From: Nanobdellota archaeon
Lineage (GTDB): Archaea; Nanobdellota; Nanobdellia; Parvarchaeales; Parvarchaeaceae
DNA: 50,809 nt
NCBI GenBank assembly: GCA_021800365.1
Contig: JAJYZA010000004.1
Coordinates: 1-50,809 of the forward strand
Direction: 5' to 3'
Part shown: piece by piece, positions 23,715 to 32,297 of the stretch
Numbering within the stretch: the stretch's first letter is position 1
Layout: each line of letters opens with the position of its first letter
Notes under the pieces: generated by a model
Databases searched by the model: none
Told to the model about the DNA's origin: nothing
What the model saw: the letters and a program-made list of their open reading frames with translations, nothing else
Made by a program: the position numbers and the translations under genes

Positions 23715-24626
23715 TTAAACACCTACCGCCGGACGCCTGTTTCCAACCATTCCCATGAAGAATATTTCGAATATCAAAAGGAAAGGAGGTATAAGATAAA
23801 CTATGTAAAGTGTATTAAATGTTTTCGCCAATGAACCGAGTATAAGGAACACTGACATACCAAGGCTTGGTAAAACCACCGACACGAGCATATATGCCAT
23901 AGAAAGTGGCGTTAATTCGGCGGAATAAGCACGCATGTCAGATTGTTGTTTTTTTATCAACATGTCGTTTATAAGTTCAAGAGTGCCGTGGACGTCGCTA
24001 CCTGATTTTATTGCATTAACCAATATATCAACGGACCGCCTAAGAGATTGGGATGGCACGCGCGCGGAGAGCCTTAGCAATGCCTGTTCTTGAGAGATGC
24101 CAGATTCTATTTCCTCAACAGTCTCCTTAAATTCAGCAGAAACTATCCCATAATCTCCATTCGCAACATCAAGAATCGCGTTGAATACGGGAACACCGGA
24201 ACCTACCTTTATCATTACTTCCCTGATAGCAAAAACAACTTTTTCGTCTATAAGCGCCTTTCTTTTCTCAGCTACCAGCTTAGGGTAATTTATAAAATAA
24301 AGAAAATACACAAAAGGGACGACAAAAATCAGGACCAACAAAATCCCTAAGAACTGAGTAGTAAGAGCGCCCACTTGCTTCATGGCTACCAAAGCAAGCA
24401 TCATTGATACGCCAAAAAGCATCGCCATCATCAACAAAGTAACGAATATGCCTGCCGAGATGTAATCTATCGCGGGGATGTTAATGCCTGCTTCTAAAAG
24501 TGAGTGCTCTACATTTAAGGAAAAGTTCTTTATTCCGGCCGCTATCTTTCGGAATCTCCTTCCAAAGAATAATGCCTTCTCGGGAGAAACGAGAACGGTC
24601 GGTAGAAATATCTTTTCCGTCTTCAT
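23715..24626 (-). CDS. Tad/archaellum-type pilus assembly membrane protein (TadB-like)
   Basis: A 303-residue T2SSF protein. Membrane segments lie near residues 57-110 (YISAGIFVTLLMMAMLFGVSMMLALVAM and LLVLIFVVPFVYFLYFI) and at the C-terminus. The F domain includes AIREVMIKVGSGVPVFNAILDVANGDYG and LRRSVDILVNAIKSGSDVHGTLELI. It abuts the following F gene (TAA then ATG) and overlaps the ATPase gene by 4 nt, making a compact three-gene assembly operon. Confidence 0.85.
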   Translation of the reverse strand: MKTEKIFLPTVLVSPEKALFFGRRFRKIAAGIKNFSLNVEHSLLEAGINIPAIDYISAGIFVTLLMMAMLFGVSMMLALVAMKQVGALTTQFLGILLVLIFVVPFVYFLYFINYPKLVAEKRKALIDEKVVFAIREVMIKVGSGVPVFNAILDVANGDYGIVSAEFKETVEEIESGISQEQALLRLSARVPSQSLRRSVDILVNAIKSGSDVHGTLELINDMLIKKQQSDMRAYSAELTPLSMAYMLVSVVLPSLGMSVFLILGSLAKTFNTLYIVYLIPPFLLIFEIFFMGMVGNRRPAVGV

Positions 24627-26143
24627 ATAGATTCTAGTTTTGCCGGGTCTGCATTTGTATTGACTAGTTCAATGAGCGCATCTTTTCTTGTGTAATATAT
24701 GCTGGCCATACGCCCTATCAGATTTAGATTATTGACATTTTTATCTATCATCCAATTCAATACTTTTTCTTTTTCTTCTAAATCCGCCGTTATCTCTTCG
24801 TGCGTCAGTCCGGAGTACAGCTGAAGTTTTGCTTCCAGTTTCTGCGATACGTTTATCGTTCTTTCTATCTTATCAGTTCTTGCCTTCCACTCGAAAAGAT
24901 TATTCGTTTTTAGTTCAACCTTGCCAGAAACGTAATGCTCTATGACTTCAGACAGTTCAAATACCCGCCGTATACCGGTACGTCTCTGTCTAAAAGCGGT
25001 TAGTATCAGATCCATTGCCGAGACCTCTATATCTGGCAGGTCTATCGGTTCTGAAAGTAGGCGTTTTATAACTTGCTGCGCCGTTTCGGCGTGAAGGGTG
25101 GCATAAACGGAGTGTCCCGTCATAAGAGCTTCAAATAGGGTTTGTGCGTCTTCCTTCTTTCTTATTTCACCAACGACTATTCTATCCGGTCTCATTCTAA
25201 GAGAGTTTACCAAAAGATCAAGCATTGTAACTTCTCCCTTTCCTTCCGAATTTGGTTGCCTCGTAAGAAGCGGCACCCAATGAAGGAAGCTAGGCAAAAG
25301 CAGCTCGCTTGTATCTTCTATTGTTATTATTCTTTGGTTTGGAGGGATAAATGGCATAAAAACGTTGAGAAGGCTCGTTTTACCCGATGCTGTGCCGCCA
25401 GTAACGATTATAGAAAGTTCGTACTGAATCGCCTGCCATACGAATGAGACTAGCTGCGGGGAAAGCGTCTTTAATTTTAGAAAATCTGTTACGGTCCATG
25501 GGTCTGCACGAAACTTTCTTAAGTCTAAAGTGTTCCCATGCACAGAAATCGGATACAGAGTCGCATTGACGCGGTCTCCGCTGACTAACTGAGCATCGAG
25601 TATCGGAGATAAAGTCGTTATCTGCCTGCCGACTTTCCTCGCAACCTGTTCAGATAAGCTCGCGATCTTGTTCTCGCTATCGATTCTTATGTTACTCTCG
25701 AGCCATGCGTATTTTCTATGGTACACCATTACCATAGTTTTTGAATCGTTAACGACTATCTCTTCTAGGTTTGGATCGTTATCAAGTATCTCTAATACGC
25801 CCAAGCCAAACATCTCATGAAGTAAGGTTGCGGAAAGCTCGACATACTGTACATCCTGCAAAGCTGGCAAGATCTCCCTTAATTTTTTATCTACGGTGCC
25901 TAGAAATTCCACTCTGAGGGCAGGGCTCGTATTTGCGGAAAGATCCTGTATTTTTTGCGGAAATTCTCTTATCAAATCAGTTCTTAACTCTGTAAGAATC
26001 GCTCTCATCCCCGCGTCTATTACAGGTACGTGCGCCCGGTAAACCAATGTGAATTTCTTCTGTATGCGCAGTATATCTATTTTAGCCACTATGCCGTCAG
26101 ATACCACATTATATGTATCTATTAACTCTTCTTCGGCTCCCAT
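24623..26143 (-). CDS. Type II/IV secretion-system ATPase for pilus assembly (TadA/FlaI-like)
   Basis: The 506-residue motor ATPase drives pilin assembly from the cytoplasmic side. After an N-terminal domain of about 170 residues come SGDRVNATLYPISVHGNTLDLRKF, Walker A VTGGTASGKTS, the Asp box IITIEDTSEL, Walker B RPDRIVVGEIR and the His box GHSVYATLHAETA, in the normal order. A TATA-like attatatact on plus at 26166-26175 lies 23-32 nt upstream. Its substrates are probably class III signal pilins such as those at 7.7-10.2 kb and 50.2 kb; the prepilin peptidase is not in the window. Confidence 0.92.
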   Translation of the reverse strand: MGAEEELIDTYNVVSDGIVAKIDILRIQKKFTLVYRAHVPVIDAGMRAILTELRTDLIREFPQKIQDLSANTSPALRVEFLGTVDKKLREILPALQDVQYVELSATLLHEMFGLGVLEILDNDPNLEEIVVNDSKTMVMVYHRKYAWLESNIRIDSENKIASLSEQVARKVGRQITTLSPILDAQLVSGDRVNATLYPISVHGNTLDLRKFRADPWTVTDFLKLKTLSPQLVSFVWQAIQYELSIIVTGGTASGKTSLLNVFMPFIPPNQRIITIEDTSELLLPSFLHWVPLLTRQPNSEGKGEVTMLDLLVNSLRMRPDRIVVGEIRKKEDAQTLFEALMTGHSVYATLHAETAQQVIKRLLSEPIDLPDIEVSAMDLILTAFRQRRTGIRRVFELSEVIEHYVSGKVELKTNNLFEWKARTDKIERTINVSQKLEAKLQLYSGLTHEEITADLEEKEKVLNWMIDKNVNNLNLIGRMASIYYTRKDALIELVNTNADPAKLESI

Positions 26144-26165
26144 AGAAATAATGTATAATCATATC

Positions 26166-26175
26166 ATTATATACT
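26166..26175 (-). promoter_or_regulatory. TATA box of the pilus assembly operon
   Basis: agtatataat on the minus strand lies 23-32 nt before the ATPase start. It is the only clear promoter for the three pilus genes and probably for tRNA-Val. Confidence 0.5.
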
Positions 26176-26305
26176 TTTTACTAGCTGCCACGGAAGTGGT
26201 GATGTTTTGTGTATCCGACTGACAAATAATTGACGATTTCGAAATGCAGCTACTGCCTGCAAAATGCCATTTCACCGTTTTATACTGAGATTTGCTTTAG
26301 ATAAA

Positions 26306-26946
26306 ATGGATATCTGCGTCTTTGGCGCAAGCAATGCTTATGGCGCGTTCGACAGAGAAGAGAGCGGCTGGGTCGGCTGATTAAGAAAATATGCCGAGGG
26401 TACTGTTGCGCAAATAACGGATACGGCCCTGGTATACAATTGCGGCGTCTCTGGGGACACTACAAAAGACCTATTAAAAAGATTTGAAGTAGAATACACG
26501 GCAAGGATTAAAGACTTAAACCGCCGGGGCCAGAAATGCGCTATCATATTTGAAATAGGGAAAAACGATTGCGCTGTCGACAAAAGGAAGGAAGTTGGTG
26601 TGCCGTTGAAAACTTTTGGAAGCAATTTAAAGAAATTAATGAAATCGGCGCGTCGATTCACGTCAAAAATTGTCTTCATGACCATACTCCCGTAGATGAA
26701 AGGTACAGCGCGCCGTGGATAGGAGACCGAAATTTATCTTATAAAAATGAAAACGTTAAACGTTATAACCTGGTTCTCAGAACATTGTGCTCGGGGCTTG
26801 GCGTGCCGCTGGCCGATACCTTTGGGGCGTTTTCAGAATTAGACTACAAGCCGCTTCTCGAAGATGGCGTACATTTGAATTCACGTGGACACCAAAAATT
26901 ATTTGAAATAATAAAACCGATACTTATAAAAAATAAGATTCTGTAG
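26306..26946 (+). pseudogene. SGNH/GDSL hydrolase broken by an in-frame TGA and a frameshift
   Basis: Read across the lesions, this is a full SGNH hydrolase. Block I is MDICVFGASNAYGAFD, block II is YNCGVSGDTTKDLLKRF, block III is FEIGKNDC, and block V is LEDGVHLNSRGHQKLFEII with the catalytic Asp-x-x-His. A TGA interrupts at 26378 (SGWVG-stop-LRKYAEG). A frame change near 26685-26695 moves from KIVFMTILP to VDERYSAPW. The ORF track lists only the last part (26569) as an ORF. Other genes here end in TGA, so the TGA is a true stop and the gene is most likely dead, unless sequencing errors caused both lesions. Confidence 0.8.
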
Positions 26947-26958
26947 GGATGGCAAACT

Positions 26959-27444
26959 TTATTTATTTTCAGCATTTGCTGTCTTTCTTATTTCATTCGC
27001 CAACTGTTCGAGTTCTTTGTCATCCGCCCTCTCGCCCATTAGAGTAGTAACATAGCCCGTATACTTATCAAAATGCGCCTTCTGCTCAGCAATCAAGATC
27101 TCGTCTTTTGATTCCATCCCTATCGCGGGGTACAACTTTGCATGCAGGTGATTTATACCGGTCCCCTCTAAGACTAAATGTACTCTCTTGACTTTCAGCC
27201 CCTTCTCCAACAGCCTTACAACTGTCCTCACTGAGTGCATAAATTCATCGTAGTCGGAATCGCTTAAGTCAAAAGCATAACTTTCCAGATGCTTCTTTGG
27301 GATTACGAGGGTTTGCCCTTTTATGTTTGGAAAGATATCTAGTATGGCGAAATATGCTTTGTTCTCCCAAATCTTGAATGCCGGGATAGTACCACTAGAA
27401 ATCTTACAAAATATGCACCCCTCACTTTTTTCCATAACCATCAA
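26959..27444 (-). CDS. HIT-family nucleotide hydrolase/transferase
   Basis: A 161-residue histidine-triad protein that acts on nucleotide phosphoesters. It has the CIFCKI zinc motif near the N-terminus (Cys10, Cys13), the fold strand FPNIKGQTLVIPKKHLESY, and the triad NHLHAKLYP at residues 98-106. The nucleophile is His101. The third histidine of HxHxH is Lys103 here, unlike Hint and Fhit, so the substrate may differ. The ATG four codons in is an alternative start. It converges on the SGNH pseudogene. Confidence 0.85.
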   Translation of the reverse strand: MMVMEKSEGCIFCKISSGTIPAFKIWENKAYFAILDIFPNIKGQTLVIPKKHLESYAFDLSDSDYDEFMHSVRTVVRLLEKGLKVKRVHLVLEGTGINHLHAKLYPAIGMESKDEILIAEQKAHFDKYTGYVTTLMGERADDKELEQLANEIRKTANAENK

Positions 27445-27462
27445 GCTTCAAATCTCTTTATA

Positions 27463-28263
27463 TTATCCAAATTCCGTCCTGTACAACGGATTCGCATTTG
27501 GTGCGGGCGTTTCAGGCACTGCACAGCATATGGATTGTTTTACAATATTACTCAAGCTTGTGTATCCGTTCAAAAGTGCGCCTTTGAACGATGCCCAGCC
27601 TCTGCTAAGCGAGTTGTAAATATTAGCTGCGCCATTTTTAACGTATGTCGTAATTTTAGACCAATTTCTGTAAGCCAAGCAACAAAGCCTAAATATACCG
27701 TATGCCGCAAGGAAACCGAGGCCGAATGCATAACCCGCCAAAAACCCAAAGAATTTCGCATTTACTGCCTTTACAAGCCCAGAGTAGGCTGTGTGATTAA
27801 ACGCGTTATACCTCCACTCATAATCGGCTTTGGGAAGGCTAAACAGCGGTTTTTTGGCCGTTATAGAGGCAGATGAGTAATCCATTCCGACTGCATTTGC
27901 TGGACCGGTAAGCATATTGCCTAAATTTTCCTTTTTTGATCTTTTTGGATCATGAAGAGCTACTGCACTTGCCCCGAAGTCTGCTGACATTAGGCCTGCC
28001 TGGTATAATTGAGTAGGGAGCGGCAAAAAGAACTGTAAGCCTTTTGACATGTATTTCCCAAGCCATTTCCCGGCTTTGACCGCGGCCGAGTCTACGCTTT
28101 TCGGATGAAGCGCATCGAAGGCGCCAAGTCCTATAAATGAAAGTACAAATTTAGCCGCTTTTTTCGCGCCGCTTTTCAAAGTCTGGTAAAGTGAACGCGT
28201 AGTGGCTGCCGGATTGCCTGCGCTATCCTTAAGTATGGATTCGATATTATGCCCAGTTTCCAT
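27463..28263 (-). CDS. Hypothetical membrane-associated protein
   Basis: The 266-residue protein has a hydrophobic middle (residues about 164-195, FFGFLAGYAFGLGFLAAYGIFRLCCLAY) that is probably one or two membrane segments, and weaker hydrophobic helices near residues 36-50 and 74-90. The rest is rich in Ala, Ser, Lys and Asn. There is no recognisable catalytic motif. It lies 18 nt upstream of the HIT gene in the same direction, so the two may share a transcript. Confidence 0.55.
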   Translation of the reverse strand: METGHNIESILKDSAGNPAATTRSLYQTLKSGAKKAAKFVLSFIGLGAFDALHPKSVDSAAVKAGKWLGKYMSKGLQFFLPLPTQLYQAGLMSADFGASAVALHDPKRSKKENLGNMLTGPANAVGMDYSSASITAKKPLFSLPKADYEWRYNAFNHTAYSGLVKAVNAKFFGFLAGYAFGLGFLAAYGIFRLCCLAYRNWSKITTYVKNGAANIYNSLSRGWASFKGALLNGYTSLSNIVKQSICCAVPETPAPNANPLYRTEFG

Positions 28264-28340
28264 AACTTAATAGGAAATGAGCAAGTATAAAAGACTTTGC
28301 CGACCATGTGCGTAATTTCCGTGAGTTATCCAACGAAAGG

Positions 28341-28350
28341 TATTTAAATA
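28341..28350 (+). promoter_or_regulatory. TATA box deciding the start at 28370
   Basis: tatttaaata lies 20-29 nt before the ATG at 28370, which favours that ATG over the TTG used by the ORF track. Confidence 0.5.
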
Positions 28351-28369
28351 TAGAATCGCTCGTTTGATT

Positions 28370-28897
28370 ATGGCTTCCAACCAGAGCAAATTGGGCAAAC
28401 TTATAGTTATTTTGGTGTTTTTGGTTCTTTTTTTGATACTTCTTTATGCGGGTTTCGCAGAATGGATAAGTGTTAATCCAGCAATACTGTCATTTTTAGG
28501 TCCATTGGTAGGGATACCCACGTTCTCATTATATTGGGTTTTATCAAATCCTTCGAATGCGTCATATCCACTTGGTTCATCTTATCTTGTATTCCTTGCG
28601 GCTGCAGTGTTTTACTTCATCGCACTTATATCCGCATTGTTGCTATTGAGATCGCGAAGGCTCCTTTTACCATCCGGAATACTTTCTATAATCTCCGCCA
28701 TAATCGGATTTGTAGCTGTTGGTGCCATATCGAGCAATTCATATAATGGTATCCCGATTTTACTCGCCGGCAGTGGCACATACTTGGTTTTATCGGTCGG
28801 AATAATTTACATAATATTATATGCTCTTGCGCGTTTTGGTCTAAGTTTAGACGAAATTGTAAAAAGACTATTGCTGGCATTCGGAATAAAGAAATAG
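28370..28897 (+). CDS. Membrane protein with about five transmembrane segments
   Basis: A 175-residue hydrophobic protein. Segments are seen at LIVILVFLVLFLILLYAGF, ILSFLGPLVGIPTFSLYWVL, YLVFLAAAVFYFIALISALLLL, GILSIISAIIGFVAVGAI and TYLVLSVGIIYIILYALA, with a positively charged end (RLLLAFGIKK) and RSRR between segments three and four. No family recognised. The track's start is a TTG at 28364; the TATA spacing supports the ATG two codons in. Confidence 0.65.
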   Translation: MASNQSKLGKLIVILVFLVLFLILLYAGFAEWISVNPAILSFLGPLVGIPTFSLYWVLSNPSNASYPLGSSYLVFLAAAVFYFIALISALLLLRSRRLLLPSGILSIISAIIGFVAVGAISSNSYNGIPILLAGSGTYLVLSVGIIYIILYALARFGLSLDEIVKRLLLAFGIKK

Positions 28898-28923
28898 CAA
28901 GCTATAGTTATAAAAACGTTGAT

Positions 28924-30087
28924 TCAATCTTGAATCTTTTTAAGCCCTGATGCAATGTCGGCTATTAGATCCTCCACCCTCTCTATCCCGACGGAAAGGC
29001 GCAAAAGAGATTCGCTTATATCATTATTTCCTATATTTTTTCCCTGCGCAACGCCGTGTGTCATAGAAGAAGGGTGTTCTATCAGTGATTCGATCCCGCC
29101 TAAGCTTACTGCAAGAGAGATAATTTTCAACCCGGAAAGGAATCTCCTTACCTCTGTCAAACCACCGTATAATTCAAACGACAGCATGCCGCCGAATCCA
29201 GACATCTGTTTCTTCGCCAATTCGTATTGGGGGTGGCTCTTTAAACCAGGATAAATAACACGTTTAACTTTTTTCTGTTTTTCCAAATACTCTGCGATCT
29301 TCATCGCATTTTCCTCATGCTGCCGCATTCTGATAGCTAAAGTTTTGACGCCGCGTGCAACTAGAAAGCTATCAAAAGGAGAAAGTATGGCCCCATCTAT
29401 TTTTCTTACGAAGTTCATTTTCTCGTATAATTCTTTATCTGAAGTTATTACGGCTCCGCCAATAGAATCGCTATGCCCGTTTAGGTATTTTGTCGTGCTG
29501 TGAACCACTGCATCTGCACCCAAAAGAAGGGGTTTCTGCAGAAAGGGGCTGGCAAAGGTATTGTCTACTATCAGTTTTACTCTATACTTTTTCGATATAA
29601 CAGATATGCTTTTTATATCGCAAAGTTTCATTAGCGGATTGCTTGGCGTCTCCAACCATATTAATTTCGTATTTTTTGTGATCGCTTTTTCTATGTCCCT
29701 TGTCGAAGTGGCATCAACATATGTTACTTTAACCCCAAAACTCTCCGCAAATAGCATGCTTAGGAGCTCTTTTGTACCGCCGTAAAGATCATCTGACGCA
29801 ATAATGTGGTCCCCAGTCTTTACAAGAGACATTATCAGTACAGTTTCCGCCGCCATTCCGGAAGAAAAGCATAGACAAAATCGTCCGCCCTCCAAATCCG
29901 CTAGCTTTTTTTCTAGGATTGTTCTAGTCGGATTAGAAAGACGAGAATACGCATAACCGTCAAGAAGGCTCCCGATGTCCTTTCTTAAGAATGTCGAAGT
30001 CAAATGTATCGGCGGCGTTATCGCATTGATCCCATCATCTGACGTCCTTTCCTCGCCCGAGTGGATGGCTTTGGTTTCAAATTCCAT
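28924..30087 (-). CDS. Cystathionine gamma-synthase/lyase family PLP enzyme
   Basis: The 387-residue enzyme is of the Cys/Met metabolism PLP family (fold type I). Signatures are TPPIHLTSTF, YAYSRLSNPTR (phosphate and substrate binding), SSGMAAETVLIM, DDLYGGT, WLETPSNPLMKLCDI, DNTFASPFLQKPLLLGADAVVHSTTKYLNGHSD with the PLP lysine in STTKY, and SLGGIESLIEHPSSMTH. Members make or cleave cystathionine, homocysteine or methionine; which reaction applies cannot be read from the sequence. It stands alone, convergent with the 28370 gene. Confidence 0.9.
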   Translation of the reverse strand: MEFETKAIHSGEERTSDDGINAITPPIHLTSTFLRKDIGSLLDGYAYSRLSNPTRTILEKKLADLEGGRFCLCFSSGMAAETVLIMSLVKTGDHIIASDDLYGGTKELLSMLFAESFGVKVTYVDATSTRDIEKAITKNTKLIWLETPSNPLMKLCDIKSISVISKKYRVKLIVDNTFASPFLQKPLLLGADAVVHSTTKYLNGHSDSIGGAVITSDKELYEKMNFVRKIDGAILSPFDSFLVARGVKTLAIRMRQHEENAMKIAEYLEKQKKVKRVIYPGLKSHPQYELAKKQMSGFGGMLSFELYGGLTEVRRFLSGLKIISLAVSLGGIESLIEHPSSMTHGVAQGKNIGNNDISESLLRLSVGIERVEDLIADIASGLKKIQD

Positions 30088-30310
30088 TCATTAGCTAAGC
30101 TAATAAATTATATAAACCTTACAAAAAATTGGTGATGCTGATATTCGGTTATTTTGATTCTAATAACAGAAAAGATAGATCATAAGATATAATTAGCTAA
30201 GAAATAAAAAGATTAAATATTTAAAAGGTAGTCTTAAAATAAGCAAATAAAAAACTCTGCTTTGATATACAAAGATTAATAGGGATAAATAGTATATTTA
30301 ATATACCAAT

Positions 30311-30805
30311 ATGGACCTAGAACCTAAAAAATTTATAATTGACTGGGATAAATTTGGGCGATTAGTAGACAAACTTTCTACTGAAATACTAAATGCGTAT
30401 AAGGGACAAATTGATACAGTAATTGGAATCGCTAGAGGCGGTATTCCAATGTCAATGGTTGTAGCCGATCGTCTTGGCGCCGAATTAGATTTTATACGCG
30501 TAAAATCTTATAAAGGAATCGGAATAAAAATTGAACCGAAAGTTGTATCAGATATTTGTATCGACTTACAAAATAAAAAGGTACTCATTATTGATGATTT
30601 ATCCGATCAAGGTGATACCTTTAACTTTACTATTAATTATATAAATAAAAAATATAAACCAAAAAAAATAAATACGGCCGCTCTGTTTATTAAGCCGTGG
30701 AGCAAATTTAAGCCGGATGTATATTTGGAATCCATTGACAAATGGGTTGTTTTTCCGTGGGAATTAAAAGAGTTCAATATCTTAGAAAATGCCGGCATTG
30801 TCTAG
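30311..30805 (+). CDS. Purine (xanthine/guanine-type) phosphoribosyltransferase
   Basis: A 164-residue type I phosphoribosyltransferase that adds a ribose phosphate from PRPP to a purine base. It has TVIGIARGGIPMSMVVADRLG, a flexible-loop region, the PRPP motif VLIIDDLSDQGDT (residues 91-103) and KPDVYLESIDKWVVFPWE near the end, which is typical of archaeal XGPRT. The 3' end overlaps the convergent guanine deaminase by 4 nt, so salvage and deamination of guanine sit side by side. The gene is clearly more AT-rich than many neighbours. Confidence 0.85.
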   Translation: MDLEPKKFIIDWDKFGRLVDKLSTEILNAYKGQIDTVIGIARGGIPMSMVVADRLGAELDFIRVKSYKGIGIKIEPKVVSDICIDLQNKKVLIIDDLSDQGDTFNFTINYINKKYKPKKINTAALFIKPWSKFKPDVYLESIDKWVVFPWELKEFNILENAGIV

Positions 30806-32130
30806 TTTTTTGAATAGATCTTCTTCCCTCTAACATACGTGGCAGAAATGACTCTATCATCCGCTCTATAAATTAACTGAGACAAAACTTCTTTGCCGGT
30901 TTTGTTGTTAATAGTTTTTTGTGGATTCACTAATGAAGCATCTACAACAATAAAATCTGCTTCCTTTCCCGGGAATAAGTTTCCTATAATTTTATCTAAA
31001 CTTAATACCTTGGCCCCGCCCATTGTAGCCAAATAAAACGCGTTTACGGCATCGATGCTGTTAGCACCACCATTTTCTTGTATGTATCTAGTTTTAGACA
31101 TATTACACGCATTTGCCATCTCTCTAAACATAGACAAATTCGGTCCGCCACCTACATCAGAACCCAGCCCAACGTCTAACTTTGCGTCTAGAGTACGATT
31201 TAAATCGAAGATGCCACTTTTCAAAAAGAAGTTTGAACTAGCGCAATGTGCGACTTTCGTAGAAGTTTTTGATAATAGTTTTAATTCGGAATCGCTTAAG
31301 TATATACAATGTGCCATTATAGTCTTTGATGTGAGCATGCCTGCTTTCCCGTAAACGGAAGTATAATCTTTGCATCGCGGGAATAATTCTTTAACCCACG
31401 CAAGTTCACCACGATTTTCGGCTAAATGTGTTTGGATATAAGCGCCATACCTTTTAGCTAAATCGGCGGCTCCTTGCATTAATTTCTCGCTACATGTAGG
31501 TGCGAATCTGGGGGTAAAAACGTAATTTATCCTCCCGTTGTCCTTTCCATGCCATTTTTTACATAATTCTTCACTTTGCGATAAAGACTCTTCAGTTTTT
31601 TCTTGTAAAAACTCCGGTGAATTCTGATCCATCATGACCTTGCCCATAAATATCCTTAAACCCGATTTTTCTGCTTCTTTAAACGCTAAATCCGTAGCTT
31701 CCTTGTGTATTGTATTGTAAACGGCTGCAGAGGTTGTACCATTTGATTTAAGCGCATAGAAAAATCGCTTGGCCGCGTCCCTAGCTAACTTTGATGACTC
31801 GACTCGTCTTTCTGCAGGAAAGGTATAGGTATTTAGCCAATCTAAAAGTTCGTACCCATCCATCGCGACTATGTCATATTGCGGCAGGTGCACGTGACAA
31901 TCGATTAAGCCGGGCATTATTATTTTTCCGCTATAATCAATCGTTTTTGCGGACTTCTTCTTAAAATCGCTAAATTTACCTATTTTTAGAATTTTGCCGC
32001 TCTCACTGACTTCGATTGCACCGTCCTCGATATCTTCAAATTTAGAATATGAGATTGGATTAAATATGCGCCCTCTGTATATAGTCGTTCTCGCCATTTT
32101 TAGTCGTGGGCGGGGATAAGTTATTTGCAT
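30802..32130 (-). CDS. guaD: Guanine deaminase
   Basis: An amidohydrolase of 442 residues that turns guanine into xanthine. Metal ligands are seen in LIDCHVHLPQYD (His79, His81), QTHLAEN, MAHCIYLSD and GLGSDVGGG. The stretch YELLDWLNTYTFPAERR and the RFAPTCSEKLM string match guanine deaminases rather than other deaminases. A later ATG (MARTTIYRG, 32097) begins at the usual family N-terminus. A TATA-like tatataata 25-30 nt before 32130 supports the longer start. Confidence 0.88.
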   Translation of the reverse strand: MQITYPRPRLKMARTTIYRGRIFNPISYSKFEDIEDGAIEVSESGKILKIGKFSDFKKKSAKTIDYSGKIIMPGLIDCHVHLPQYDIVAMDGYELLDWLNTYTFPAERRVESSKLARDAAKRFFYALKSNGTTSAAVYNTIHKEATDLAFKEAEKSGLRIFMGKVMMDQNSPEFLQEKTEESLSQSEELCKKWHGKDNGRINYVFTPRFAPTCSEKLMQGAADLAKRYGAYIQTHLAENRGELAWVKELFPRCKDYTSVYGKAGMLTSKTIMAHCIYLSDSELKLLSKTSTKVAHCASSNFFLKSGIFDLNRTLDAKLDVGLGSDVGGGPNLSMFREMANACNMSKTRYIQENGGANSIDAVNAFYLATMGGAKVLSLDKIIGNLFPGKEADFIVVDASLVNPQKTINNKTGKEVLSQLIYRADDRVISATYVRGKKIYSKN

Positions 32131-32297
32131 ATCAAATAATGATGTTAAGTATTATATATAGGCTAATATCGAGCGGGTTGCACATTAATTAAAGAAAGTC
32201 AAATCTTGCATACAAAGGCGGTTTTTGCGCATAAATTTGCACTTAGCAGTAATGGACCAGAAACTAACTTTAAAAAGTTACATCGAGATTTAGACCT

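Noticed and set aside
26338-26685. 115-residue minus-strand ORF
   Set aside because: Antisense to the SGNH pseudogene; the plus-strand reading carries recognisable SGNH blocks.
26306-26946. TGA recoding (as Gly, Trp or selenocysteine) in the SGNH gene
   Set aside because: gatC and the permease gene end on TGA normally, a second frameshift is present, and no SECIS-like structure is visible, so a pseudogene is simpler.
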